A DNA stretch of 6,878 nt. It comes from Bacteroidia bacterium (GTDB taxonomy: Bacteria > Bacteroidota > Bacteroidia > Bacteroidales > Azobacteroidaceae). Made by a program: the position numbers and the translations under genes. The notes beneath the pieces are model-generated. The model was not told the DNA's origin. It saw only the letters and a list, made by a program, of their open reading frames with translations, and searched no databases. This document shows positions 1 to 5,900 of the stretch, piece by piece; within the stretch, counting starts at the first letter, position 1; each line of letters starts with the position of its first letter. Location of the stretch: the NCBI GenBank assembly GCA_025999255.1, contig BNXB01000070.1, positions 1 through 6,878 of the forward strand. Direction: 5' to 3'.

Positions 1-108
1 TATTACCAGGCACAGGAAGGAACGACAACACTGGATCTGACGGCTTATGCTAAAGGAACATACTTGTTGCTATACAACGGTAAAATGTTCAAGGTCATCA
101 GAAAATGA
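1..108 (+). CDS. T9SS-secreted protein, C-terminal sorting domain (5' truncated)
   Basis: Frame 1 is open from the window edge to a TGA at 106-108, giving the last 35 residues of a larger protein. They end in DLTAYAKGTYLLLYNGK followed by MFKVIRK, the hallmark end of type A T9SS C-terminal sorting domains: a 'GxYxL' strand, then a short basic tail. In known T9SS systems this domain directs a protein that has crossed the inner membrane by Sec through the outer membrane, and is then cleaved by the sortase PorU. The last 28 residues match the tail of the minus-strand gene at 6094-6878 at 23 positions, so the two proteins share the same secretion tail. The passenger domain lies outside the window, so its function cannot be given. 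The gene runs rightward and ends at the hairpin at 124-157. Confidence 0.88.
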   Translation, partial: YYQAQEGTTTLDLTAYAKGTYLLLYNGKMFKVIRK

Positions 109-123
109 GCATGAAAGGAAAGG

Positions 124-157
124 AATGAAAAAAGCGGCTTTTGCCGCTTTTTTCATT
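124..157. terminator. Intrinsic terminator, probably bidirectional
   Basis: A perfect 15-bp inverted repeat (124-138 with 143-157) has a TTTT loop. The GC core is AGCGGC/GCCGCT, flanked by an A6 tract on the left arm and a T6 tract on the right, and more T residues follow (158-161). It starts 15 nt after the stop codon of the gene at 1-108. The A/T arms are complementary, so the same hairpin could also stop leftward transcription coming from the decayed gene at 265-755. Confidence 0.88.
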
Positions 158-193
158 TTTTGATAATTTGCCCGTTAAGGCATTCATTGTGGA

Positions 194-259
194 AGCCCTA
201 CGGGCTACTGAAAGGACACGATATTGTCATAATCTATTGACAGGTAAGGCCTACGGCCT
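194..259. repeat. Pair of short covarying hairpins with TAC triloop
   Basis: Two look-alike imperfect copies lie 53 bp apart. Copy 1 is AGCCC-TAC-GGGCT at 194-206 and copy 2 is AGGCC-TAC-GGCCT at 247-259. Each forms a 5-bp stem around TAC (GTA on the other strand) and each is preceded by G[G/T]A. They differ at the third base pair, C-G in one and G-C in the other, which preserves pairing. They lie just beyond the 3' end of the decayed minus-strand gene and could be degenerate REP-like intergenic repeats or protein-binding dyads. The stems are short, so coincidence is possible. Confidence 0.4.
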
Positions 260-264
260 ATCTC

Positions 265-755
265 TTATTTCGAACCCACGTTAATGAAGAATTGGGGGAT
301 ATGACGAAAATCTGTAGGAGGAAAGCCGAATTCGTTGTAAAACAGGTTATCAACATATGTTAAGAAACAAACTCTTTTTGATGATTTTTCATCCTTTATT
401 TATAATCGTTCACCAAAATACCTGTTTATTATTTTCGTAAGTAAAAATCCGCTCCAGGCGTCTTGTTTGCCCGATATCCAGTAACCAATACAATGTTCCC
501 GACGGAACTCCTTCAAAAACAATGAGCGAATCCTGTTCGCTTTTCTTTGTCTGAAATAAATACTCGTTTTTAAATTATTTTTCAGGATAAGAGTAAAAGC
601 AGTTTTATTATCATTTTCAGAAAAAGATTCTATCACTTTACTCATCACGTTTTCATTATTTCGTTCTAATATTTTAGTTTCGGATCCGGAAAGTGTTGGA
701 ATTTCAATGAAGAAAATTCTGCATCCAAAAGGTATAAACCATTCTTATATCTCAT
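265..755 (-). pseudogene. Decayed hypothetical gene (one frameshift, one in-frame stop)
   Basis: I do not recognise the family. Three protein-like open segments lie in sequence. Segment A begins at ATG 755-753, preceded by GAGAGGA, a good Shine-Dalgarno match for this organism group; it gives 29 residues and stops at TAG 668-666. Segment B lies in another frame, is open from 744 and ends at TAA 402-400; if it started at GTG 648 or ATG 645 it would encode about 82 residues. Segment C continues in exactly the frame of B after that TAA for 44 more residues, to TAA 267-265. Restoring one base near 666-690 and one sense codon at 400-402 gives a single protein of about 163 residues. It would be basic and rich in aromatic residues, with RQRKANRIRSLFLKEFRRE in the middle and no obvious signal peptide or membrane segment. 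It starts 67 nt after the transporter gene with no clear terminator between them, so it may have been the last gene of that operon. The alternative is that only the 82-residue piece is real. Confidence 0.42.
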
Positions 756-821
756 AGATCCTCTCACCCAAGCAGCTACACACCCAAGTGTAAATAATAT
801 TCGGCCTCAAGCGACAGCCAT

Positions 822-2129
822 TTACCTGCCATCCTGCTTCGAAACTTTCACTTTATCTACCCGGTTATGATCCATATTCAGCACTTCAAAAGTGTAATTC
901 TCCCATTTTACGGTATCGCCTGCTTCCGGTATCCGTTCCAGTTCATCCATGATATATCCGGCTATAGTTACATAGCTCGCCTTGATCGTGTTAATCATAT
1001 CATCATCAAGACCTATTTTTTCCAGAAATTCCACAAACGGAATCTGCCCATCGACAATCAGACTGCCATCCGATTGTAATTCGGAAGCATATTCGAATTC
1101 ATCCGTCTCCGAAATATCTCCCACCAAAGCATCCAGAATATCATTCAACGTAACAAATCCTTTGACTCCGCCATATTCGTCAACGACAACAGCCTGATAA
1201 ACCCGTTGACGTTGAAACTTTTCCAATACGGAGTAAGCCTTTCCCGTAGAAATAACCACCTGAACTTCCCTGCTGATCTTCTTCAGATCCGTTACAACCA
1301 CATCAAAATCCTGTCCAACCAGATCTTTTGTATGAATGAATCCAATAACATTATCCAGGGTTTCATCACAAAGTGGATAAACCGTATGCTTGTTCTCAAG
1401 AATGATCTTTTTAATCATTTCCGGATCGTCATTTATGTCCACCCAGATTACCTCATTTCTCGGAGTCATCAAAGTTTGAATTCTACGGTCTCCCAAACTG
1501 AATACATTCTGAATCAACTCTTTTTCCGTTTCTTCAATTTCTCCGCCTTTATGACTTTCGGCAATAATGACCTTCAGTTCTTCTTCCGTATGGATATCTT
1601 CCTGTTCGTGAACGGGCTGAATACCGATTAGTCTGAGCAATGAATTTGCCAGTCCGTTTAACAACCAGATAAATGGACGTCCGACAAAATAAAATATCCG
1701 AAGTGGTATGGCTATGCCGAATGTCACCTGGACAGGCTTACGAATAGCCAGGGATTTAGGAGCCAATTCTCCCAAAACAATATGGAGTATTGTTATCAGG
1801 ATAAATGCGACAGGTACAGCCAGATGATTGGCAGCAGTCGGGCTCATTTCCAATCCTATAAAATTAAAAAATGAGAGAATGATTTCCGTAAAAACTTTCT
1901 CTCCCATCCATCCTAGTCCAAGGGAAGCAATTGTGATTCCTAACTGAGTTGCCGCCAGATAACCATCCAGATTGGATACCACACTTTTAGCAGCAGATAC
2001 AGCCGCCTTACCGGCATCTTTCCTGACTTCAATCTGAGATGTACGGACTTTTACAATCGCAAACTCAGCGGCAACAAAAAAACCATTCAGGAAAACCAGG
2101 AAAATAGTAAATAAAAATTCCAATGTCAT
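822..2129 (-). CDS. CNNM/CorC (HlyC/CorC) family transporter
   Basis: This 435-residue inner-membrane protein has the full domain order of the family. An N-terminal DUF21/CNNM membrane domain covers about residues 1-200, with hydrophobic segments near 3-25, 60-90, 104-122 and 135-165 and the signature stretches NGFFVAAEFAIVKVR (15-29) and GELAPKSLAIRKP (120-132). A CBS pair follows: the first around MTPRNEVIWV (221-230) to FIHTKDLV, the second around 285-340 ending in FVTLNDILDALVGDI. A C-terminal CorC_HlyC domain covers about 350-430. Relatives export or regulate Mg2+ (B. subtilis MpfA) or, in E. coli PaeA, polyamines. The old name 'hemolysin' is historical. GldE also belongs to this broad family, but nothing here marks a gliding role. 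The ATG at 2129 is 2 nt after the glycosyltransferase stop, so the genes are surely co-transcribed. The substrate is inferred only from the family. Confidence 0.93.
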   Translation of the reverse strand: MTLEFLFTIFLVFLNGFFVAAEFAIVKVRTSQIEVRKDAGKAAVSAAKSVVSNLDGYLAATQLGITIASLGLGWMGEKVFTEIILSFFNFIGLEMSPTAANHLAVPVAFILITILHIVLGELAPKSLAIRKPVQVTFGIAIPLRIFYFVGRPFIWLLNGLANSLLRLIGIQPVHEQEDIHTEEELKVIIAESHKGGEIEETEKELIQNVFSLGDRRIQTLMTPRNEVIWVDINDDPEMIKKIILENKHTVYPLCDETLDNVIGFIHTKDLVGQDFDVVVTDLKKISREVQVVISTGKAYSVLEKFQRQRVYQAVVVDEYGGVKGFVTLNDILDALVGDISETDEFEYASELQSDGSLIVDGQIPFVEFLEKIGLDDDMINTIKASYVTIAGYIMDELERIPEAGDTVKWENYTFEVLNMDHNRVDKVKVSKQDGR

Positions 2130-2131
2130 AT

Positions 2132-3154
2132 TTAAAACGAATCAAATGTCCTCTTTCTTTTCAGATAAAATGCAATAATCAAGCTCTTCCGATTTATCAC
2201 ATCCGGGAATTCCGGAAGACTCAAATTCATATTCTTTTCTCGGACAAAAGCATAGTTCTTTTTTTGCCTGCAGAATTCCCTTCTGGCTTTGAACACAGCT
2301 CCGGCATTGGCAGGATAACCTTTCAGAAAAAATTGAAGCGCCGCCAGGTAATCCAGGAAGAAACGTATGAAGAATACTCTCCTGAAGTACTTTTCAGGGA
2401 TATTCTTATATACCATCAACAGATTATTCCGGAAATTCAGGAAAGTTTTATGAGGACTTTCCATCGCAAGGGTAGCCCCCCCTACATGATAAACTGCCGA
2501 CGAAGGCAGGCAAACAATTCTCATACCCCGGCTTACCAGTCTCCAACAAAAATCAATTTCTTCCTGGTGGGCAAAGAAGTAAGCGTCTAATCCTCCGGCC
2601 TGTTTGTACACATCCAAACGGACAAACAAGCAGGCTCCACTAGCCCAGAGTACATCGGTAACAGCATCGTATTGATGAGAATCTTTTTCAACCACATTCA
2701 ATACCCTGCCACGGCAATAAGGATAACCATACATATCCATATAACCTCCACAGGCTCCCGCATACTCAAATGAAGTCTTATTTTTATAGGATAAAATTTT
2801 AGGTTGTAAAGCAACTACCTCAGAATTACTATCCATGTAATTGATTGCAGTAGTAAGCCATCCCGGCGTAACTTCCACATCCGAGTTCAGAAGAACGGCA
2901 TACGGATGCTCCAATTGGAACAATGCACGATTATAACCTTCTGCAAACCCATAATTTTTTTCAAATGCAATGATCCTGATTTCCGGATAGTTTTCTTTTA
3001 AAAAAGATAAAGAATCGTCGATCGAACCATTATCTGCAATTATAATCTCTGCTTCATCAGAGGGAGTATGTTCAATCAATGCAGGTAGAAACTGTTGCAT
3101 CAGGGACTTTCCATTCCAGTTCAATATAACGACAGCTGTTTTCGCTCGTTTCAT
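2132..3154 (-). CDS. Family 2 glycosyltransferase (rhamnosyltransferase-like)
   Basis: This 340-residue GT-A fold enzyme should transfer a sugar from a nucleotide donor on the cytoplasmic face. The fold starts at once: VVILNWNGK (8-16), then the nucleotide-binding ADNGS (40-44), NYGFAEGYN (67-75) and a DxD-type LLNSDVEV (88-95). The acceptor side shows ASGACLFVR (171-179) and HQEEIDFCWR (196-205), with the likely catalytic acidic residues, then VYHVGGATLA (221-230). An aromatic-rich hydrophobic stretch at about 258-280 probably anchors it to the membrane. The layout resembles WbbL-like rhamnosyltransferases, but donor and acceptor cannot be read from sequence. Its ATG overlaps the acyltransferase stop by 4 nt (TCAT on the plus strand at 3151-3154), indicating translational coupling. 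That pairing suggests a lipid-linked acceptor such as LPS core or another glycolipid. Codons 225-227 contain a G7 run (2476-2482). Confidence 0.92.
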   Translation of the reverse strand: MKRAKTAVVILNWNGKSLMQQFLPALIEHTPSDEAEIIIADNGSIDDSLSFLKENYPEIRIIAFEKNYGFAEGYNRALFQLEHPYAVLLNSDVEVTPGWLTTAINYMDSNSEVVALQPKILSYKNKTSFEYAGACGGYMDMYGYPYCRGRVLNVVEKDSHQYDAVTDVLWASGACLFVRLDVYKQAGGLDAYFFAHQEEIDFCWRLVSRGMRIVCLPSSAVYHVGGATLAMESPHKTFLNFRNNLLMVYKNIPEKYFRRVFFIRFFLDYLAALQFFLKGYPANAGAVFKARREFCRQKKNYAFVREKNMNLSLPEFPDVINRKSLIIAFYLKRKRTFDSF

Positions 3155-4062
3155 GTTGTCTCTTGTCTTTTATGTTTCCAACGGTTATGAGTCCATAACC
3201 AACGGGCGGGATCCCGTAAAATCGTTGCCTCCATCATCCGGGCATAACGTTCGGTAATTTCAAACTCGGCTGTAGAACAAGGATCATCGGAAATCAATTT
3301 CACGTCCACTTCATAATATCCTCTTCGTAATCTCCTGACATCCAAATAACCGACTATAAATCCGGTTTGTTTTGCAATCCGTTCGGCTCCGGTCAGGATG
3401 GCTGTATCCCGGTTTAAAAACCGGGTCCAATAATGAATATTATTCAATGAAGGTTTCTGGTCGGAAATAAAACCGACAACTAATTTTTTACCGTCGCGCC
3501 TGAATTTTACAATTTCACGCAGCGTATCATTTTTTGCAAACCCTATTGAATGAAAACGTTTTCTCAGATCAATAAAAAAACGATCGAATGCCTTATTTTT
3601 CAACGGACGGTATATTTGAGCAAAACGAGCATCCGGATCATCAGACCAGAGAGTAATAGAAGTTACCCATTCCCAGTTACCATAATGCCCCAGCATCATG
3701 ATACATGAATTCCCTTTTTTCATTTTTTCCTCCATAAGCGTCATGCCCCTGAATACAAACCGCCGTTTCATTTCTTCATCCGAAATATGTAACAACTTGA
3801 TTGTTTCAAAAAAATAATCACAAAAATGACGATAAAACTGTTTTTCTATAACGATAATTTCCTTTACAGTCTTATCCGGAAAAGAACCCTCAAGATTTCT
3901 TCTCACTATCTTTCGCCTATACCTTATTATATAGTATAACGGTAAATATAAAATATCCGAAAAAACATACAATACCCTAAGCGGGAGCATTGCATGAATC
4001 CAGGTCAGAAAGTAAATAATTCCGTATATCAAATTATCAATTGTTAATTTATCAACTATCAA
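3151..4062 (-). CDS. Lipid A biosynthesis acyltransferase (LpxL/HtrB family)
   Basis: This is a lysophospholipid/lipid A late acyltransferase of about 300 residues, the family's usual length; it adds a secondary acyl chain to lipid A at the inner membrane. An N-terminal hydrophobic segment lies at about 11-45. Then comes the basic RYRRKIVRRNL (47-57) typical of the family, the catalytic HxxxxE box in GHYGNWEW (H126, E131), the FISDQKPS segment (198-205), and the conserved C-terminal RDPARWLWTHNRWK (283-296). The start is unusual. No ATG exists between the mtaB stop and the conserved region. The first Met codon is residue 25, inside the membrane segment. TTG 4062-4060 directly after the mtaB TAA, or TTG 4032-4030 at residue 11, are the candidates; family alignment favours a start near the latter. 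Bacteroidetes lipid A is usually pentaacylated, but which position this enzyme acylates cannot be told. Confidence 0.9.
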   Translation of the reverse strand: MIVDKLTIDNLIYGIIYFLTWIHAMLPLRVLYVFSDILYLPLYYIIRYRRKIVRRNLEGSFPDKTVKEIIVIEKQFYRHFCDYFFETIKLLHISDEEMKRRFVFRGMTLMEEKMKKGNSCIMMLGHYGNWEWVTSITLWSDDPDARFAQIYRPLKNKAFDRFFIDLRKRFHSIGFAKNDTLREIVKFRRDGKKLVVGFISDQKPSLNNIHYWTRFLNRDTAILTGAERIAKQTGFIVGYLDVRRLRRGYYEVDVKLISDDPCSTAEFEITERYARMMEATILRDPARWLWTHNRWKHKRQETT

Positions 4063-4066
4063 TTAA
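4029..4066. repeat. Heptamer-like AATTGAT tandem repeat at the mtaB/acyltransferase junction
   Basis: Read on the minus strand, 4066-4029 is five degenerate units: AATTGAT, AGTTGAT, AAATTAAC, AATTGAT, AATTTGAT. The period is 7-8 bp. It spans the mtaB stop codon and the first ten or so codons of the acyltransferase frame. From general knowledge, tandem AATTGAC/AATTGAT heptamers are common between genes in Bacteroidetes genomes. Here the array provides the only possible translation start region of the downstream gene. Confidence 0.55.
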
Positions 4067-5382
4067 CCTAACATTCCCTTTAACGCAGATTTGTCGGCAT
4101 TAAAATCTCCCAAAGTTACCGGAATCAATCGATTTATCAAAGACTCCTCGTAATTTACCTCCACTTTTACGTAATTTTCCGTAAAACCATGCATCTTTTT
4201 TCCTCTCCGGGTGTGTTCAAAAAGCGCCTGTTTTATTTTACCCTGCTGAGAACGATAAAAATCTAACAGCTTCATGCCGGAAATTTCCAATAGTTGTTTA
4301 CTTCGTTCCTGTTTTACCCGTGGATCCACGACATAATCAATATTCAGAGCCTGTGTTCCGGAACGTTCGGAATAAGTAAAAACGTGTAACTGCGAAATAT
4401 CCAATCCTGAAATAAAATCTTTTGACCGGGAAAAATACTCTTCTTTTTCTCCCCTGACGCCTACAATCACATCAACTCCGATAAAAGCATCCGGCATTAA
4501 CGTTTTGATTCTGTTTATTTTGGATGCGAAAAGTCCGGTGTCATATTTTCGATGCATCAACCTGAGTACCTCATCCGAACCCGATTGTAAAGGAATATGA
4601 AAATGAGGGGCAAAACGTTTTGATTGAGCCACAAACTCAAGTATTGCATCCGTCAATAAATTAGGCTCAATCGACGAAATCCGGAACCGATCTATTGTAT
4701 CCACCTCATCCAGGGCTTTTATCAATTCAAAAAAACTTTCCCCGGTCGTTTTACCGAAATCACCAATATTCACACCGGTCAATACAATCTCTTTTCCACC
4801 ATTACGACCTGCATCTGCAGCCATTTTCACCAACTCATCGATAGTTCCGTTGCGGCTACGTCCACGTGCAAACGGAATTGTACAATAAGTACAGTAGTAA
4901 TCACAACCATCCTGAACTTTGAGAAAATGCCTGGTCCGATCGTCACTGGAACATGATGGAGTAAATTTCCGGGTATCCTTAATCGGAGTAACAACAGTCG
5001 AATGTCTATTTTTATCCAATTGGGCTTCTTCGATATATTTCAGCACATCCATTTTCTGATCCGCTCCTAAAACCAAATCGACTCCTTTGATTCCGGCAAC
5101 ATCCTGAGGTTTTAGTTGGGCATAGCACCCTGTCACCACTACAAAAGCCTCCGGATATTGATTACTTATACGGCGAATAGCCTGCCGGCATTTCTTATCG
5201 GCCAACTCAGTTACCGAACAAGTATTAATGATGCAAATATCGGCCTGTTCCCCAGGCATTACTCTCCTCACTCCCTGTTCTGCCAGTTTCTTTCCGATTG
5301 TCGATGTCTCAGCAAAATTCAGTTTACATCCCAATGTAAAATAAGCTGCTTTTTTATTTTCAAATATGCTCGAATCTACCAT
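4063..5382 (-). CDS. mtaB: tRNA t6A37 methylthiotransferase MtaB
   Basis: This 439-residue radical SAM enzyme converts t6A to ms2t6A at position 37 of ANN-decoding tRNAs. The N-terminal UPF0004 domain has the three auxiliary-cluster cysteines C19 (TLGCKLNFAET), C55 (NTCSVTELADKKC) and C86 (VTGCYAQL). The radical SAM CxxxCxxC is C160-C164-C167 in DGCDYYCTYCTIPFARGRSRN minus its last residue. Further family marks are LTGVNIGDFG (201-210), RISSIEPN (234-241) and FHIPLQSGSD (261-270). A TRAM-like tRNA-binding tail covers about 378-425. The C-KLNFAET and T-DKKCRQ wording fits MtaB rather than MiaB or RimO. The ATG at 5382 is the first Met after the leader and directly precedes a consistent N-terminus. 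It is the first gene of the operon. The TAA at 4065-4063 is followed at once by the acyltransferase frame, in the same reading frame. Confidence 0.95.
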   Translation of the reverse strand: MVDSSIFENKKAAYFTLGCKLNFAETSTIGKKLAEQGVRRVMPGEQADICIINTCSVTELADKKCRQAIRRISNQYPEAFVVVTGCYAQLKPQDVAGIKGVDLVLGADQKMDVLKYIEEAQLDKNRHSTVVTPIKDTRKFTPSCSSDDRTRHFLKVQDGCDYYCTYCTIPFARGRSRNGTIDELVKMAADAGRNGGKEIVLTGVNIGDFGKTTGESFFELIKALDEVDTIDRFRISSIEPNLLTDAILEFVAQSKRFAPHFHIPLQSGSDEVLRLMHRKYDTGLFASKINRIKTLMPDAFIGVDVIVGVRGEKEEYFSRSKDFISGLDISQLHVFTYSERSGTQALNIDYVVDPRVKQERSKQLLEISGMKLLDFYRSQQGKIKQALFEHTRRGKKMHGFTENYVKVEVNYEESLINRLIPVTLGDFNADKSALKGMLG

Positions 5383-5384
5383 AC

Positions 5385-5417
5385 ACGTTTCACGTTGTAC
5401 GTTTTACGTTACACGTT
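5385..5417. repeat. Perfect-period 7-bp array (ACGTTnn x5) in the mtaB leader
   Basis: ACGTT occurs at 5385, 5392, 5399, 5406 and 5413, exactly 7 bp apart, with variable dinucleotides between them (TC, GT, TT, AC). On the minus strand this reads AACGT five times, ending 2 nt before the mtaB ATG. The predicted -7 element lies at 5425-5432, so the array would make up nearly the whole 5' untranslated leader of the operon mRNA. Confidence 0.85.
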
Positions 5418-5424
5418 TTTTTGG

Positions 5425-5432
5425 CAAAGGTA
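5425..5432 (-). promoter_or_regulatory. Promoter -7 element for the mtaB operon
   Basis: The plus strand reads CAAAGGTA, so the minus strand is TACCTTTG, a perfect match to the Bacteroidetes TAnnTTTG -7 element recognised by the primary sigma factor. It lies 42 nt upstream of the mtaB ATG, putting the start of transcription near 5418. I see no convincing TTG -33 element at the usual spacing; the upstream DNA is nearly pure A/T. Confidence 0.62.
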
Positions 5433-5609
5433 CGATTTTATCATTATAATTTATAAATTTGCAAAATGTATATGGTAACCTTATACGAGCAAATTTCAGA
5501 AATTCGGCTTTTTCCCGATGAATTTGAAAAGACACCTAAAAAAAGTATTAAATGGTTTCTTTACAGTAACATTTAAATTTTCTTCAAAAAAAATAAAAAA
5601 AATCATTTT
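5433..5609. other. A/T-rich divergent intergenic region, no supported gene
   Basis: This stretch lies between the two divergent promoters. It holds a plus-strand TAAATTTG at 5454-5461, another match to TAnnTTTG, with no convincing gene behind it, and a small dyad AATTTC-A-GAAATT at 5492-5504. A 60-codon plus-strand frame at 5518-5700 runs through the lipoprotein promoter, has no ribosome binding site and a Lys/Ile/Phe-rich composition typical of random A/T-rich DNA, so I do not call it. A small RNA starting near 5468 is possible but unsupported. Confidence 0.4.
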
Positions 5610-5640
5610 ATGTTATACAACATATGAAATAATGTTATAC
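5610..5640. promoter_or_regulatory. 9-bp direct repeat overlapping the lipoprotein promoter
   Basis: ATGTTATAC occurs exactly at 5610-5618 and again at 5632-5640, with starts 22 bp apart, about two helical turns. The second copy runs into the -7 element at 5638-5645 and the first lies where a -33 element would sit. This geometry suits two protomers of a regulator binding one face of the DNA. No specific regulator is recognised, and A/T-rich composition makes chance a real alternative. Confidence 0.35.
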
Positions 5641-5645
5641 CTTTG
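5638..5645 (+). promoter_or_regulatory. Promoter -7 element for the lipoprotein gene
   Basis: TACCTTTG matches the Bacteroidetes -7 consensus TAnnTTTG exactly and is the same octamer as the mtaB -7 element on the other strand. Transcription would start near 5652, giving a leader of about 50 nt before the ATG at 5703. The -33 element is weak or absent. Confidence 0.65.
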
Positions 5646-5650
5646 TAACG

Positions 5651-5668
5651 TGTTTCAAAGAGGAAACA
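5651..5668 (+). promoter_or_regulatory. 5' leader hairpin of the lipoprotein mRNA
   Basis: TGTTTC (5651-5656) pairs with GAAACA (5663-5668) around the loop AAAGAG, and a G-T wobble extends the stem by one pair. It would sit at the very 5' end of the predicted transcript, where stem-loops commonly protect abundant mRNAs from decay. The purine-rich AAAGAGG loop is the only Shine-Dalgarno-like stretch in the leader, but it is about 40 nt from the ATG, too far to serve the start. Confidence 0.35.
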
Positions 5669-5702
5669 TAAAGTATATTTCAACCGTTTTAATTGATTAA
5701 AA

Positions 5703-5897
5703 ATGAAAAAGTTAGTTTTATTTGCAACCATTTTTGCTGCTGTTGCTTTTACAGCATGCACAAGCCAAAAGAAAGAAGAAGCTGCTCCTGCTGCTGAAAC
5801 AGAGCAAGTAGAAACTCCAGCTCCTGCTACACAAGAAGAAGCTGCTCCTGCTGACTCTACTACAACAGAAGCTCCTGCAGAAACTCCTGCTCAATAA
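5703..5897 (+). CDS. Small acidic Ala/Pro/Glu/Thr-rich lipoprotein, probably surface-exposed
   Basis: The 64-residue precursor has a short basic N-terminus (MKK), a hydrophobic core to about residue 15 and a lipobox FTA-C with lipidated Cys19. The mature part is 46 residues: 12 Ala, 9 Glu, 8 Thr, 6 Pro, one Asp and only two Lys, with a single Val as the only bulky aliphatic residue. It should be an unstructured acidic chain on a lipid anchor. After the Cys comes TSQKKEE, close to the K-(D/E)2 lipoprotein export signal known from Capnocytophaga, so delivery to the cell surface is likely. The chain is two imperfect 20-residue repeats (24-43 and 44-63), each starting x-EEAAPA. Codon use is narrow (GCT, CCT, GAA dominate), which suggests strong expression, as do the exact -7 element and very strong terminator. 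The ATG follows A-rich DNA without a Shine-Dalgarno site, normal for this phylum. I do not know a specific function. Confidence 0.88.
   Translation: MKKLVLFATIFAAVAFTACTSQKKEEAAPAAETEQVETPAPATQEEAAPADSTTTEAPAETPAQ
5773..5853 (+). repeat. 60-bp-period internal duplication in the lipoprotein gene
   Basis: A 21-bp stretch at 5773-5793 recurs identically at 5833-5853, exactly 60 bp (20 codons) later, encoding the KEEAAPA/QEEAAPA repeat starts. The rest of the unit has diverged but keeps the Ala/Pro/Glu/Thr composition. The in-frame period suggests the mature region arose by tandem duplication and could change length by slippage without breaking the frame. Confidence 0.7.
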
Positions 5898-5900
5898 TCA

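Noticed and set aside
666..690. Programmed -1 frameshift in the decayed gene
   Set aside because: No X XXY YYZ slippery heptamer in the right phase is visible near the overlap, and an in-frame stop downstream would still truncate the product; mutation is simpler.
765..788. Direct repeat CACCCAAG at 765-772 and 781-788
   Set aside because: Only 8 bp, partly covering the leader of the decayed gene; no supporting structure, so probably chance.
1206..1631. 141-codon plus-strand frame
   Set aside because: Antisense shadow of the CBS-domain half of the CNNM transporter; no ribosome binding site or recognisable motif.
2123..2590. 155-codon plus-strand frame
   Set aside because: It lies entirely opposite the glycosyltransferase, whose motifs are unmistakable, and its translation shows no family features or start signal.
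5385..5417. CRISPR-like array
   Set aside because: Units are 7 bp with 2-bp variable parts, far too short for repeats and spacers; this is a simple tandem repeat.
5116..5478. 120-codon plus-strand frame over the start of mtaB
   Set aside because: Antisense to the UPF0004 domain and running through the heptamer array and the mtaB promoter; composition looks non-coding.
5518..5700. 60-codon frame just upstream of the lipoprotein
   Set aside because: It spans the lipoprotein promoter and leader, lacks a ribosome binding site and reads as low-complexity A/T-rich translation.
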